Positions 46,861-56,326 of a stretch of DNA of 64,000 nucleotides are shown here, piece after piece. Each line of letters begins with the position of its first letter. Within the stretch, counting starts at the first letter, position 1. The position numbers and the translations under genes are program-made. This DNA is from Amycolatopsis granulosa (GTDB taxonomy: Bacteria > Actinomycetota > Actinomycetes > Mycobacteriales > Pseudonocardiaceae), in the NCBI RefSeq assembly GCF_011758745.1, contig NZ_JAANOV010000001.1, positions 5,270,001-5,334,000 on the forward strand, written 5' to 3'. The notes under the pieces are model-generated. The model saw only the letters and a program-made list of their open reading frames with translations. It was not told the DNA's origin and did not search any database.

Positions 46861-48268
46861 GCGCGAACTCGTAGGGGTGCGGGCGCAGCCGCAGCGGGGT
46901 GATCTCGGTGTCGCGCTTGAAGGCGATCCAGGTGTCGATCACGTCCTCGGTGAACACGCCGCCCTCCAGGAGGAAGTCGTGGTCGGCCTCGAGCCGGTCG
47001 ATCGCCGCCTCCAGCGACGCCGGCACCTGCGCCACGTCCCGCGCCTCCTCCGGTGGCAGCTCGTAGAGGTCCTTGTCGATCGGTGACGGCGGCTCCAGCT
47101 TGTTGCGCACCCCGTCCAGCCCTGCCATCAGCATCGCGGAGAACGCCAGGTACGGGTTGCCCGAGGAGTCCGGGCAGCGGAACTCGATGCGCTTGGCCTT
47201 CGGTGAGGAACCGGTGACCGGGATCCGCACGCACGCCGACCGGTTGCGCTGGGAGTACACCAGGTTGATCGGCGCCTCGAAGCCCGGGACCAGCCGGTGG
47301 TAGGAGTTCGCCGTCGGGTTGGTGAACGCGAGCAGGCTCGGCGCGTGGTGCAGGATGCCGCCGACGTAGTGCCGGGCCAGGTCGGACAACCCGCCGTAGC
47401 CGGACTCGTCGTAGAACAACGGCCCGTTCTCGTCCCACAGCGACTGGTGGCAGTGCATGCCCGAACCGTTGTCGTTGAACAGCGGTTTCGGCATGAACGT
47501 CACCGTCTTGCCCTGCTCCCACGCGGTGTTCTTCACGACGTACTTGAACAGCTGCAGGTCGTCGGCGGCGTGCAGCAGGGTGTTGAACCGGTAGTTGATC
47601 TCGGCCTGCCCGCCGCTGCCGACCTCGTGGTGCGCCTTTTCCACCTCGATGCCCACGGCGGCGAGGTAGCGCGCCATCCGGTCCCGCAGGTCGGCGAAGT
47701 GGTCGCGCGGCGACACCGGGAAGTAGCCGGCCTTGAACGGGGTCTTGTAGCCGAGGTTGCCGCCGCCCTCCTCGCGGCCGGTGTTCCACCAGCCCTCGAT
47801 CGAGTCGACCGCGTAGTACGCGGTGTTTTCCACATTGCGGAACCGCACCGAGTCGAAGATGTAGAACTCAGCCTCCGGCCCGAAGAAGGCGCGGTCGGCG
47901 ATCGTGGACTCGCTGATGTACTCCTCGGCCTTGCGGGCGATGTTGCGCGGGTCGCGGCTGTAGGACTCCCGGGTGAACGGGTCGTGCACGAAGAAGTTCA
48001 TCATCAGCGTCTTCTCGGTGCGGAACGGGTCGATCCGCGCCGTGTACGGGTCGGGCAGCAGCAGCATGTCCGACTCGTGGATGGACTGGAACCCGCGCAC
48101 CGACGACCCGTCGAACGCCACCCCCTCCTCGAAGGCCGCGGCGTCGAAGGCCGCGGCCGGCACCGTGAAGTGCTGCATGATGCCGGGCAGGTCGCAGAAC
48201 CGGACGTCGACGAACTCCACGTTCTCGTCGGCGATGAACCGCAGGACCTCTTCCGCGTTGCCGAACAT
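46844..48268 (-). CDS. glnA: Glutamine synthetase, type I
   Basis: 474 residues with the complete GSI set: [66 protein letters not shown] and [11 protein letters not shown], plus a [11 protein letters not shown] segment with the tyrosine used for adenylylation in GSI-beta enzymes. It makes glutamine from glutamate and ammonia. It differs clearly from the ligase-like enzyme at 9520-10875. GGAG before the ATG. Confidence 0.92.
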   Translation of the reverse strand: MFGNAEEVLRFIADENVEFVDVRFCDLPGIMQHFTVPAAAFDAAAFEEGVAFDGSSVRGFQSIHESDMLLLPDPYTARIDPFRTEKTLMMNFFVHDPFTRESYSRDPRNIARKAEEYISESTIADRAFFGPEAEFYIFDSVRFRNVENTAYYAVDSIEGWWNTGREEGGGNLGYKTPFKAGYFPVSPRDHFADLRDRMARYLAAVGIEVEKAHHEVGSGGQAEINYRFNTLLHAADDLQLFKYVVKNTAWEQGKTVTFMPKPLFNDNGSGMHCHQSLWDENGPLFYDESGYGGLSDLARHYVGGILHHAPSLLAFTNPTANSYHRLVPGFEAPINLVYSQRNRSACVRIPVTGSSPKAKRIEFRCPDSSGNPYLAFSAMLMAGLDGVRNKLEPPSPIDKDLYELPPEEARDVAQVPASLEAAIDRLEADHDFLLEGGVFTEDVIDTWIAFKRDTEITPLRLRPHPYEFALSYDV

Positions 48269-48336
48269 GGCGGACTCCTTTGCGCTTCCGGAGGAGTTCC
48301 AGGGTCCTCGCGTCGCCGGGGAGGTTCAATGGGTGG

Positions 48337-48798
48337 ATGACATCGACACGGGTCACCGGGTTCGTGCGGGCACCGCGCGCGGAGGTCTACCGGGCGCTGG
48401 TCGACGCCGCCGCGGTGGCGGTGTGGCGCGTGCCGGACGACATGACCAGCCGGGTGCACTCCTTCCAGGCGCGGGAGGGCGGCCGGTTCCGGATCTCCCT
48501 CGTCTACGACGACGCCGGCCGGGCGGGCAAGTCCGGCGCCCGCACCGACACCTATTCCGGCTACTTCGCGGCCCTGGAGCCCGGGCGGCGGGTGGTGGAG
48601 GTCATCGAGTTCGACAGTCCGGATCCGGCGTCGCGGGGCACGATGACCATGACGACCACCCTGGCCGACGCCGACGGCGGCACCGAGGTCGTGATCGAGC
48701 ACGAGGGCCTGCCGGCCTCGGTCGCCCCCGCCGACAACGAGACCGGGACCCGGATGGCGCTGGCCAAGCTCGCCGCGTTCGTCGAAAACCGGCGCTGA
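48337..48798 (+). CDS. SRPBCC/AHSA1-like domain protein
   Basis: 153 residues from the ATG at 48337. The fold is that of the Aha1/START-like family (VTGFVRAPRAEVYRALVDAA, FQAREGGRFRISLVYDD, DTYSGYFAALEPGRRVVE). It probably binds a hydrophobic ligand; the partner is unknown. Divergent from glnA and convergent with msrA. Confidence 0.78.
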   Translation: MTSTRVTGFVRAPRAEVYRALVDAAAVAVWRVPDDMTSRVHSFQAREGGRFRISLVYDDAGRAGKSGARTDTYSGYFAALEPGRRVVEVIEFDSPDPASRGTMTMTTTLADADGGTEVVIEHEGLPASVAPADNETGTRMALAKLAAFVENRR

Positions 48799-48810
48799 CC
48801 GGTACCGGCG

Positions 48811-49332
48811 TCAGATCACGTACTGGGCGAAGGACTTGCGCACCTTGTTCACCTTCGGCAGCGCGACCGCCAGGCAGTAGCCCTGCCCGGGGTTCTTGGC
48901 GAAGAAGTCCTGGTGGTACTCCTCGGCCCGGTGGAACTCGCCCAGCGGCTCCAGCGTGGTGACGATCTCGCCGTCCCACCACTCGCTCGCGCGCTTGATC
49001 GCGGCCTCGAACTCGGCGCGCTGGGTGTCGTCGGCGTAGAACATCGCCGACCGGTACTGGGTGCCGACGTCCGCGCCCTGGCGGTTGAGCTGACGGGGGT
49101 CGTGCAGGGTGAAGAACACGTCGAGGATCGCCTCGGCCGGGATCACCCCGGGGTCGAACGTGACCGCGACGGCCTCGGCGTGCCCGGTCCGCCCGGTGCA
49201 GACCTGCTCGTAGGTGGGCTGGGCCGTGTCGCCGCCGGTGTAGCCGGACACCACGTCCTGCACCCCGCGCAGCGTCCGGTAGACCGCGTCCAGGCACCAG
49301 AAGCACCCGCCGGCCAGCACGAACGTCCGCAT
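48811..49332 (-). CDS. msrA: Peptide methionine sulfoxide reductase MsrA
   Basis: 173 residues. The catalytic cysteine is in AGGCFWCLDAVYRTLRGV, followed by VSGYTGGDTAQPTYEQVCTG and the YHQDFFAKNPGQGYC region. It repairs methionine S-sulfoxide in proteins. Normal length for a cytosolic MsrA. Confidence 0.93.
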   Translation of the reverse strand: MRTFVLAGGCFWCLDAVYRTLRGVQDVVSGYTGGDTAQPTYEQVCTGRTGHAEAVAVTFDPGVIPAEAILDVFFTLHDPRQLNRQGADVGTQYRSAMFYADDTQRAEFEAAIKRASEWWDGEIVTTLEPLGEFHRAEEYHQDFFAKNPGQGYCLAVALPKVNKVRKSFAQYVI

Positions 49333-49424
49333 CTCGCATCACCTCTCACCGAGTGGTCCGGATAGCCCGGCCTGCCCCCGGGCCAACCCCGGGCACCGGT
49401 CCAGTATTCCGCTGCCCGGACCGG

Positions 49425-50171
49425 TCAGCCGGCCGCCGCCCACGGCGTGCGGTCCAGCCCCGGCAGCAGCTGCGCGAGGCGCCGGCCGGCGCCGGGCCGG
49501 AGGGTGAGGGTGCGGCCGTCCGCGTCGACGTCGACGATGCCCTCCGCGCGCAGCCCGGTCAGGATCGCGTGGCCGAGCGCGCCGCCCAGGTGCGGGCGGC
49601 GCAGGGTGCGGTCCAGGCAGCTCGTCGCCGTCTTGCGGCGGCTCGCGGACAGCGCGGCGGGGTCGATCCGCCAGCGTCCGAGCACCTCGGCGGCCCGCGG
49701 GCCGAGCTCCAGCTCGTCGGTGTCGTCGCGGCGGCGCAGCGCGTCCGCGGCCAGCAGGTGGTCGAGGACGGCGACGCCGAGGCGGCCGGCGGCGTGGTCG
49801 TAGCAGAGCCGTTCCGGCGGCGCGACCGGGCTGGGCAGCGGTAGCGCTCCGCCGGCGTAGTCGGCCAGCGCGTCGAGCACGACCGTGATCGCGGGGTCTT
49901 TCAGCCGGTAGGTGACGTGCCGCCCGCTCTGCTCGGTGGTGACCAGCCCGGCCTGGCGCAGCTTCGCCAGGTGGTTGCCCAGGCGCGCCGGGGTCACGCC
50001 GAGCACGTCGGCGAGCTGGGTCATCCCGTGCGGCCCCTCGTGCGCGAGCAGTTGCAGCACGGTCAGCCGGATCGGGTCGGCCAGCTCACGGGCCAGCCCG
50101 GTCACCGTCGCCACCACCGGTTGCTCGGCGCTGGTCCATCCGAGGGAGGTCACGGGACCGAACTCTACCAT
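49425..50171 (-). CDS. ArsR-like winged-helix regulator with an extended C-terminus
   Basis: 248 residues, twice the usual ArsR size. The HTH is LADPIRLTVLQLLAHEGPHG to TPARLGNHLAKLRQAGLVTTEQSGRHVTYRL; the C-half contains a second winged-helix-like part (DPAALSASRRKTATSCLDRTLRRPHLGGALGHAI), seen in ArsR proteins of DUF2087-like or similar type, with one cysteine of unknown role. Divergent from an MFS exporter by only 30 bases, so it probably represses that gene. Confidence 0.8.
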   Translation of the reverse strand: MVEFGPVTSLGWTSAEQPVVATVTGLARELADPIRLTVLQLLAHEGPHGMTQLADVLGVTPARLGNHLAKLRQAGLVTTEQSGRHVTYRLKDPAITVVLDALADYAGGALPLPSPVAPPERLCYDHAAGRLGVAVLDHLLAADALRRRDDTDELELGPRAAEVLGRWRIDPAALSASRRKTATSCLDRTLRRPHLGGALGHAILTGLRAEGIVDVDADGRTLTLRPGAGRRLAQLLPGLDRTPWAAAG

Positions 50172-50184
50172 CGACTTTCACATT

Positions 50185-50198
50185 TCACGGATACGTGA
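50185..50198. promoter_or_regulatory. Palindrome in the 30-base ArsR/MFS gap
   Basis: TCACG-GATA-CGTGA, the only inverted repeat between the two start codons at 50171 and 50202. Its place over both promoters makes it the likely ArsR operator. Confidence 0.55.
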
Positions 50199-50201
50199 TA
50201 G

Positions 50202-51440
50202 ATGTCGGTCATGCAGATGCTGCGCCGGTACTGCCGCGACCAGATCCCGCCGCCCGGCCCGTTCCGGGTGCTGGCCCTCGGCGGGCTCGTCACCACCGCC
50301 GGCGGGGGCGCGTGGTACACGACGTGGGCGGTCTACTTCACGACCGTCGCCGGGCTGTCCGCGCCGCTGGTCGGTGCCGGCCTGACGGTCGCCGGTGGCG
50401 CGGGCCTGCTGGCGGCGACGCCGGTCGGCGCACTGGCCGACCGGCTGGGGCCACGGGAACTGCTGATCGCCCTGATCGCGGTGGACGGCGTGTCGATGGC
50501 GGCGTTCGTGTTCGCGCACCACGCCGCCGTCTTCCTGGCGGTGGCGCTGGTCAACACCACCGCCGACCGGGCGATCGCCGGGGTCCGCACCGCCTACGTC
50601 GCCGAGCTGGCCGGTGAGCAGACCCGCGTCGCGCACCTGGCCCGGCAGCGGGTCGCGAGCCACCTGGGCTACACGATCGGCGCCGCGGGCGGAGCGGTCT
50701 GCCTGACACTCGGCAGCCCGGCCGCGTTCCACGCGCTGATCGCGGTCGACGCCGCTACCTCGCTGGCCTACGCCGCGCTGCTCACACGGGTGCCGGCGGT
50801 GCGGCCGGCCGTCCGGGAACGCCGGCCCCGGTCCCCGGTCGCCGACCCGGCCTTCCTCGCGGTGGTGTCGTCGACCGGGCTGCTGTCGCTGTGCTGGGGA
50901 CTGGTTTCGACGGCGCTGCCGCTGTGGCTGGTGCGGGGCACCCACCTGCCACCCGGTCTCGCCGGGGTGGTGGTGATCGTCAACTCGCTCGGCGTGGCCC
51001 TCCTGCAGGTCGTCGCGAGCCGTGGCTGCACCGGCGTGCGCGGAGGTGCCGTGCGGGCGGCGTGGTCGGGTGCCGCGCTCGCCGTGGCGTGCCTGCTGTT
51101 CGCCGCCACGAGCGGTGGCAGCGGGGTCCTCGCCGCCGGCCTGGTTCTGCTCGCCGCGGCCGCGCACCTGGCCGGTGAGCTGTGGTTCATCGCCGCCAAG
51201 TGGGCGCTCACGCTCGATCTCACCCCGCCCGGCGCGACCGGCCGGTACCAGGGGCTCGCCGCGTCCGCCCAGGCCGGGGCGCAGATGCTCAGCCCGGCGC
51301 TGATGACGCTGCTCGTCGGTGCCTGGGGGCAGCCCGGCTGGTTCGTCCTCGCCGCGCTGTTCCTGGCCGCCGGCGGGGTCACGTTCCCGGCGGCGCGGTG
51401 GGCCGTGCGCACCCGGCCGCGCCTCACCGCACCCAGCTGA
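50202..51440 (+). CDS. Major facilitator superfamily exporter
   Basis: 412 residues with about 12 membrane segments and an MFS loop 2-3 motif (GALADRLGPRELLIA). It resembles small-molecule efflux proteins. The ATG at 50202 is 30 bases from the divergent ArsR start, leaving almost no leader, so the message is nearly leaderless. The substrate is unknown. Confidence 0.82.
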   Translation: MSVMQMLRRYCRDQIPPPGPFRVLALGGLVTTAGGGAWYTTWAVYFTTVAGLSAPLVGAGLTVAGGAGLLAATPVGALADRLGPRELLIALIAVDGVSMAAFVFAHHAAVFLAVALVNTTADRAIAGVRTAYVAELAGEQTRVAHLARQRVASHLGYTIGAAGGAVCLTLGSPAAFHALIAVDAATSLAYAALLTRVPAVRPAVRERRPRSPVADPAFLAVVSSTGLLSLCWGLVSTALPLWLVRGTHLPPGLAGVVVIVNSLGVALLQVVASRGCTGVRGGAVRAAWSGAALAVACLLFAATSGGSGVLAAGLVLLAAAAHLAGELWFIAAKWALTLDLTPPGATGRYQGLAASAQAGAQMLSPALMTLLVGAWGQPGWFVLAALFLAAGGVTFPAARWAVRTRPRLTAPS

Positions 51441-51483
51441 ACGAAGCGCCGCCGTGCCCCGGCTTGCGTCCGCCCGCAATTGT

Positions 51484-51514
51484 GTTACCTTGGGTAACTG
51501 TAAATCGAGGTAAC
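51484..51514. promoter_or_regulatory. GTTACC inverted repeat plus half-site upstream of the AurF-like operon
   Basis: GTTACC-TTG-GGTAAC at 51484-51498, with a further GGTAAC at 51509-51514, 27-57 bases before the ATG at 51541. Probably a TetR- or MarR-type operator; no such regulator gene is adjacent. Confidence 0.6.
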
Positions 51515-51540
51515 AGGCAAGAGGTGTCAGGGAGGGTGCC

Positions 51541-52458
51541 ATGACCAGCGTCGGGACGCACGAGCATGCGGACACCGGGCAGCCTGACCGCGAATCGGTC
51601 GCGCAGCGGTTGCTCGACTCGTCCGAGACGTTGTCCTACGACCCCGTCAAGGAGGTCGACTGGGACACCCCGCTGGACACGAGCTACCACGGCGCGAGCC
51701 CGGAGTGGAGCACCCTCTACGGGACCGCGTACTGGGCCGAGATGACGCCCGAGCAGCAGCGCGAACTGACCCGCCAGGAGGCCGCGTCGGTCGCGAGCAC
51801 CGGCATCTGGTTCGAGATGATCCTGCAGCAGATGGTGCTGCGCGACTTCTACGCCAAGGACCCCACCGACCCGGCGTTCCAGTGGGCGCTCACCGAGATC
51901 GCCGACGAGTGCCGCCACTCGATCATGTTCGCCCGTGGCGCGGCGAAGCTGCGCGCCCCGGCCTACCGGCCCCGCCGCCTCGCCGTGGAGCTGGGCCGGG
52001 TCTTCAAGTCGACCGCTACCGGCGAGGCCGCCTACGCCGCGATCCTGGTCGCCGAAGAGGTCCTCGACGTCATGCAGCGCGACTGGATGCGCGACGAGCG
52101 CGTGGTGCCGTTCGTGCGGACCATCAACAACATCCACGTGGTCGAGGAGTCGCGGCACATGAAGTTCGCCCGCGAGGAGACCCGCGAGCGGCTCAAGGGC
52201 GCGGGGCCGCTGCGCCGCCAGTACAACGCGCTGGTCGTGTCCATCGCCGCCTACTTCATCGTGAGCAGCATGGTCAACCCGGAGGTGTACGCCAACGCGG
52301 GCCTGGACACCCGGCGCGCGCTGCGCGAGGCGAAGGCCAACGAGCACCACAAGGCGATGCTGCGCTCCAGCTGCGCCGGCCTGATGGAGTTCCTGAACTC
52401 CGCCGGGCTGCTGACCAGGGCCGCGGCCGTCTTCTACAAGCGCGCGAACCTCCTCTGA
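51541..52458 (+). CDS. AurF-like diiron oxygenase
   Basis: 305 residues. Diiron ligand motifs appear as EMILQQMVLRDF, EIADECRHSIMFARG, EEVLDVMQRDW and VVEESRHMKFAREET, the four-helix carboxylate-histidine layout of AurF (p-aminobenzoate N-oxygenase) relatives. Such enzymes need an electron donor, and the next gene, 6 bases downstream, encodes a ferredoxin/FAD reductase. The substrate is unknown; amine N-oxidation or fatty-chain oxidation are possible. Confidence 0.82.
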   Translation: MTSVGTHEHADTGQPDRESVAQRLLDSSETLSYDPVKEVDWDTPLDTSYHGASPEWSTLYGTAYWAEMTPEQQRELTRQEAASVASTGIWFEMILQQMVLRDFYAKDPTDPAFQWALTEIADECRHSIMFARGAAKLRAPAYRPRRLAVELGRVFKSTATGEAAYAAILVAEEVLDVMQRDWMRDERVVPFVRTINNIHVVEESRHMKFAREETRERLKGAGPLRRQYNALVVSIAAYFIVSSMVNPEVYANAGLDTRRALREAKANEHHKAMLRSSCAGLMEFLNSAGLLTRAAAVFYKRANLL

Positions 52459-52464
52459 GACGTC

Positions 52465-53970
52465 ATGGCCTTCGCGATCACCCAGACCTGCTGCACCGAC
52501 GCGTCGTGCGTGGCGGTGTGCCCGGTCAACTGCATCCACCCGGCCCCGGACGAGCCGGACTTCGGCACCACCGAGATGCTCTACATCGACCCGCGCAGCT
52601 GCATCGACTGCGGCGCCTGCGCCGATGCCTGCCCGGTCGAGGCGATCTTCCCGGTGGAGGGCCTCACCGAGTCGCTGCGGCCCTACGCCCGGATCAACGC
52701 GGCGCACTTCGACGCGGAACCGGTGGCCGCCGACCCGGCGCCGAACTTCCACGCGTGGGGTCCGCCGGTGTTCGACCGCGCCATCCCCAGCGACTTCCCT
52801 GCGCTGGACGTCGCGGTGGTCGGCACCGGCCCGGCCGGCATGTACGCGGTCGAGGACCTGTTGCTGCACACCAGTTCCCGCGTCACGCTGATCGACCGGC
52901 TGCCGGTCGCCGGCGGGCTGGTGCGCTACGGGGTGGCGCCCGACCACCCGTCCACCAAGAAGATCGGGGAGACCTTCGCCCGCTACCACCACCATCCCCG
53001 GCTGCGCCTGCGGCTCGGGGTCGAGGTGGGACGCGACGTCACGGTGGACGAGCTGGCTCGCCGCCACGACGCCGTGATCTACGCGGTGGGCGCGTCCTCG
53101 GCGCGGCGCCTCGGGATCGCGGGGGAGGATCTGCCCGGCAGTGTCGCGGCGACCACCGTGGTGGCCTGGTACAACGGGCACCCGGACGCCCCGCCGGATC
53201 CGGTCGACCTGGCGGCCGGCCGGGTCGTCGTGGTCGGCACCGGCAACGTCGCGCTGGACGTGGCGCGCATCCTGACCACGGACCCGCGGAAGCTGGCGGG
53301 CACCTCGATCTCGCCTGCCGCACTGGAGCGGCTGAGGTCGAGCCGCGTGCGCGAGGTGGTGGTGCTCGGCCGCCGCGGCCCGGAGTCCGCGGCCTACACC
53401 ACGCCGGAACTGCTCGCGCTCACCCGGCACGAGGACATCGAGCTCGTGGTCGACGCGCACGACCCGCGGGTCACCGAGGCGATCGACACCGCGGAGCGGG
53501 CCGCGCTGCTGCGCGACCTCAAGCAGGAGACCGTCGACTGGGCCGCGCCGCCGCCGGAGTCCGGGAAGCGGCGCATCGTGCTGCGCTTCCACTCCGCGCC
53601 GGAGGAGATCCTGGGCGCGGACCGGGTGTCCGGGCTGCGGGTGGCCGGTGACGTCGTGATCCCCGCGGGTGCTGTCGTGCGCGCCGTGGGGTACCGGGGC
53701 ACGCCCCTGCCCGGGCTGCCCTTCGACGAGGACAGCGGCACCGTTCCGCATGACGGCGGACGCGTGGCGCCCGGGACGTATGTGGTGGGCTGGGTCAAGC
53801 GGGGACCGTCCGGCGGGATCGGCGCCAACAGGGCGTGCGCGCACGAGACGGTGAGCAGCCTGCTCGACGACGTGATCGCCGGGCGGCTGCCGGCGAGCGG
53901 CCGCACACCGGGGCCGCTGTCCCGCCTGGCGCGCCGCTCGTGGGCGCGCGCCGGGCACGAGCGGCGCTGA
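52465..53970 (+). CDS. Ferredoxin-NADP reductase with N-terminal 7Fe-type ferredoxin domain (FprB type)
   Basis: 501 residues. The N-terminal ferredoxin has CTDASCVAVCPVNCIHP and CIDCGACADACPVEAIFP; then the FAD fold (VAVVGTGPAGMYAVEDLL), NADP-binding (VVVVGTGNVALDVARIL) and the WVKRGPSGGIGANRACAHETV end. The layout matches mycobacterial FprB. It takes electrons from NADPH and passes them through its Fe-S centres, most simply to the diiron oxygenase encoded just before it. Confidence 0.9.
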   Translation: MAFAITQTCCTDASCVAVCPVNCIHPAPDEPDFGTTEMLYIDPRSCIDCGACADACPVEAIFPVEGLTESLRPYARINAAHFDAEPVAADPAPNFHAWGPPVFDRAIPSDFPALDVAVVGTGPAGMYAVEDLLLHTSSRVTLIDRLPVAGGLVRYGVAPDHPSTKKIGETFARYHHHPRLRLRLGVEVGRDVTVDELARRHDAVIYAVGASSARRLGIAGEDLPGSVAATTVVAWYNGHPDAPPDPVDLAAGRVVVVGTGNVALDVARILTTDPRKLAGTSISPAALERLRSSRVREVVVLGRRGPESAAYTTPELLALTRHEDIELVVDAHDPRVTEAIDTAERAALLRDLKQETVDWAAPPPESGKRRIVLRFHSAPEEILGADRVSGLRVAGDVVIPAGAVVRAVGYRGTPLPGLPFDEDSGTVPHDGGRVAPGTYVVGWVKRGPSGGIGANRACAHETVSSLLDDVIAGRLPASGRTPGPLSRLARRSWARAGHERR

Positions 53971-53990
53971 CGCGGCGGATCGCCACCGGG

Positions 53991-54266
53991 TCAGCCCAGT
54001 CGTTCCTCGAGCCGGACGTGCACGGTGTCGCCGGTGTCCTTGCCGATCGCCCGGCGCACCCCGGCCCGCACCGGTAGTTTGTGCGTGCCGTCGCCGAGCG
54101 CCATGAACGAGCTGCGGAACGGGTGCCCGTCGATGGTGCCGCGGATCTTCACCAGCCCGCGGGTGCCGAAGTAGTCGGCGGAACCCGGCATCACCACGTA
54201 GGTCCAGCCGCCCTTGGCGGGACTCTTCCGCAGGGTCGCGTCGAACTCCTTGTCCAGTGCCGGCAT
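53991..54266 (-). CDS. DUF1905 family protein
   Basis: 91 residues. [45 protein letters not shown] and [19 protein letters not shown] are the DUF1905 pattern, a small beta-barrel-like domain of unknown function. Complete and alone; convergent with the reductase gene. Confidence 0.82.
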   Translation of the reverse strand: MPALDKEFDATLRKSPAKGGWTYVVMPGSADYFGTRGLVKIRGTIDGHPFRSSFMALGDGTHKLPVRAGVRRAIGKDTGDTVHVRLEERLG

Positions 54267-54383
54267 GGCGTCCTCCTCGCGCTCGGTTTCCCATTGTCAC
54301 CGGAGACGTCGAAACCGGCGCCGGTGTTTCGACACCGGAACCCGGCCGGGGCGGGCGCCGTTGTGACGGCAGGGGTGATGTGG

Positions 54384-54647
54384 ATGGACCCGTACGCGGT
54401 GCTCGGCGTCCCCCGCGACGCGACGCCGGCCCAGATCAGCGCGGCCTACCGGCGGCTGGTGCGTGAACTGCACCCGGACGCCGCCGATCCCGACCCGGAA
54501 CGGCTCGCCGAGGTGCTGGCCGCCTACCGCGCGCTGCGGGAGCGGCCCGTTCCGGTGGCACCGCCGCAACCAGCCCGGCGGGTGCGGCGCCGGCCCTCCC
54601 CCGGGGAGCCGGACATCCGCGCCGGCCCGGTCCGCTGGGAGCGGTAG
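54384..54647 (+). CDS. Small DnaJ-like protein
   Basis: About 87 residues: MDPYAVLGVPRDATPAQISAAYRRLVRELHPDAADPDPERL is a complete J-domain core with HPD, followed by an Arg/Pro-rich tail. Likely stimulates an Hsp70 partner. The ATG at 54384 gives CAGGGG a workable distance; ATG 54378 would add two residues. Weakly linked to its neighbours. Confidence 0.72.
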   Translation: MDPYAVLGVPRDATPAQISAAYRRLVRELHPDAADPDPERLAEVLAAYRALRERPVPVAPPQPARRVRRRPSPGEPDIRAGPVRWER

Positions 54648-54722
54648 CGAATCGACTCTCCTTTTCCGCGGTTGGCCGCATCCGGTTGAATGTGTGCGCA
54701 ACCGACATACTGGGGAAATAAC

Positions 54723-56249
54723 GTGAAAAGAATTCGCCACCTGCTGATGGTGGTCCTGCTGGCGTGCGGGCTGCTGGCCGTGACCGCGCCCGTCCACGCC
54801 GAGGACCTCGCCGACCGCGCGCCGACCCCGTCGCTGGCGTGGGCCGGCTGCGGCGATGGCTTCCAGTGCGCCACGGCCCAGGTGCCGCTGGATTACCAGC
54901 ACCCCCGCGGCCGCACCATCGACCTGGCCCTGATCAAGCTCGCCGCCGCCGATCCGGCGCGGCGGATCGGCACGCTGTTCGTCAACTTCGGGGGACCCGG
55001 GCCCTCCGGGGTGGACCGGTTGCGCGGCCGGGCGAAGTGGCCGTGGTTGTTCTCCGACGAGCTGCGGGCCCGCTTCGACCTGGTGGCATGGGACTCGCGG
55101 GGCGTGGGCGCCAGCACGGCGGTCCACTGCTTCGCCACCGAGCGGGAACAGCAGGACTTCTTCGCGGCGTTCCCCGCCATGCCCGGGGACCCCGCCGGGG
55201 AGCCCGCCTTCTTCACCGCCTCCCGCGATCTCGCCGACCGGTGCCAGGTGCGGGCGGGCGATCTGCTGCCGCACACCTCGAGCGTGGACACCGCGCGTGA
55301 CCTGGATCTGCTGCGCCGCGCGGTCGGTGACGCGAAGCTGACCTACCACGGCATCTCCTACGGCACCCACATCGGCGCGATCTACGCCAACCTGTTCCCG
55401 AACCGGGTGCGCGCCCTGGCCATGGACGGTTCGATGGACTTCCAGGGCAGCGCCGGCGGCCACGGTGACGCCGGCCGCAACCTGCCCGTCGACACCAGGC
55501 AGGACGTCGCCACCGGTATCGCCGGCACCTTCGAGCAGTTCCTGAGCCGGTGCGCGGCCGCCGGTCCGCGGTGCGCGTTCGCCTCGGGTGACGTGCACGC
55601 CAAGTGGGGCACCCTCGCCGAGCGCGTCCGGCGCGAGCCGGTCACCATCACCGTCGACGGGCAGCCCGTCACCTACGACTACCCGGCGCTGATCTCCGCC
55701 GCGTCGGATCTGTCCAAACCGGAGGATTGGCCGGCGCTGGCGCGGACGCTGCAGCAGCTCTACGACACGCCGGGAAGCGCTTTCCGGACGCGTTCGGACG
55801 CCTACTCGGACAACAGCACGGAGGCGTTCAACGCGATCCAGTGCGCGGACAGCGTGGTGCCGCGGAACGAGGCGGTCTACAGCCGCCTCGCCGTCAGCGA
55901 GGACAAGCGCGTGCCCTACTTCGGCCGGGTCGGCGTGTTCGACATGATGTCGTGCGCGTACTGGCCCCAGTCGGCGGTGCACCCGTACACCGGGCCGTGG
56001 AACCGGCCGACCGCGAACCCGATCCTGGTCATCAACTCCCGGTTCGATCCGGCGACCCCGCTCGCCGGGGCGATCGACGGCCTGCACGAACTCGCCGACG
56101 CACGCCTGCTGGTGGTCGAGGGCGCCGGGCACAGCACGATGTACGTGCACAGCACCTGTGCGGAAAAGGTCAAGCGCGAGTACCTGATCGCGGGCACGCT
56201 CCCGGCGCAGGGTGCGACCTGCGGGATCGACGGGGGGCCGTTCGGCTAG
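54723..56249 (+). CDS. Secreted S33-family alpha/beta-hydrolase peptidase (tripeptidyl aminopeptidase-like)
   Basis: 508 residues. The signal peptide is VKRIRHLLMVVLLACGLLAVTAPVHA, with cleavage expected after AHA/VHA near 26-27. The oxyanion region is VNFGGPGPSG, the nucleophile is in YHGISYGTHIGAIYANLF, the acid in NSRFDPATP and the His in GAGHSTMYV. Relatives remove tripeptides from the N-terminus of exported proteins. The GTG at 54723 has GGGGA upstream. Confidence 0.88.
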   Translation: MKRIRHLLMVVLLACGLLAVTAPVHAEDLADRAPTPSLAWAGCGDGFQCATAQVPLDYQHPRGRTIDLALIKLAAADPARRIGTLFVNFGGPGPSGVDRLRGRAKWPWLFSDELRARFDLVAWDSRGVGASTAVHCFATEREQQDFFAAFPAMPGDPAGEPAFFTASRDLADRCQVRAGDLLPHTSSVDTARDLDLLRRAVGDAKLTYHGISYGTHIGAIYANLFPNRVRALAMDGSMDFQGSAGGHGDAGRNLPVDTRQDVATGIAGTFEQFLSRCAAAGPRCAFASGDVHAKWGTLAERVRREPVTITVDGQPVTYDYPALISAASDLSKPEDWPALARTLQQLYDTPGSAFRTRSDAYSDNSTEAFNAIQCADSVVPRNEAVYSRLAVSEDKRVPYFGRVGVFDMMSCAYWPQSAVHPYTGPWNRPTANPILVINSRFDPATPLAGAIDGLHELADARLLVVEGAGHSTMYVHSTCAEKVKREYLIAGTLPAQGATCGIDGGPFG

Positions 56250-56326
56250 GCGGCTCCCGCCTCGCCGGGATGTCGCTAGTATCGCGGCATCGGTGTCGAT
56301 CTCCGCACGGGGGGAAGCAGGCAGGA

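Noticed and set aside
51424..54300. Long minus-strand open frame of about 950 codons
   Set aside because: It is a shadow of the AurF-like and reductase genes; the composition is Arg/Gly/His-rich and no domain is seen. The same holds for the other long antisense frames (e.g. 14155-16626, 27518-29968).
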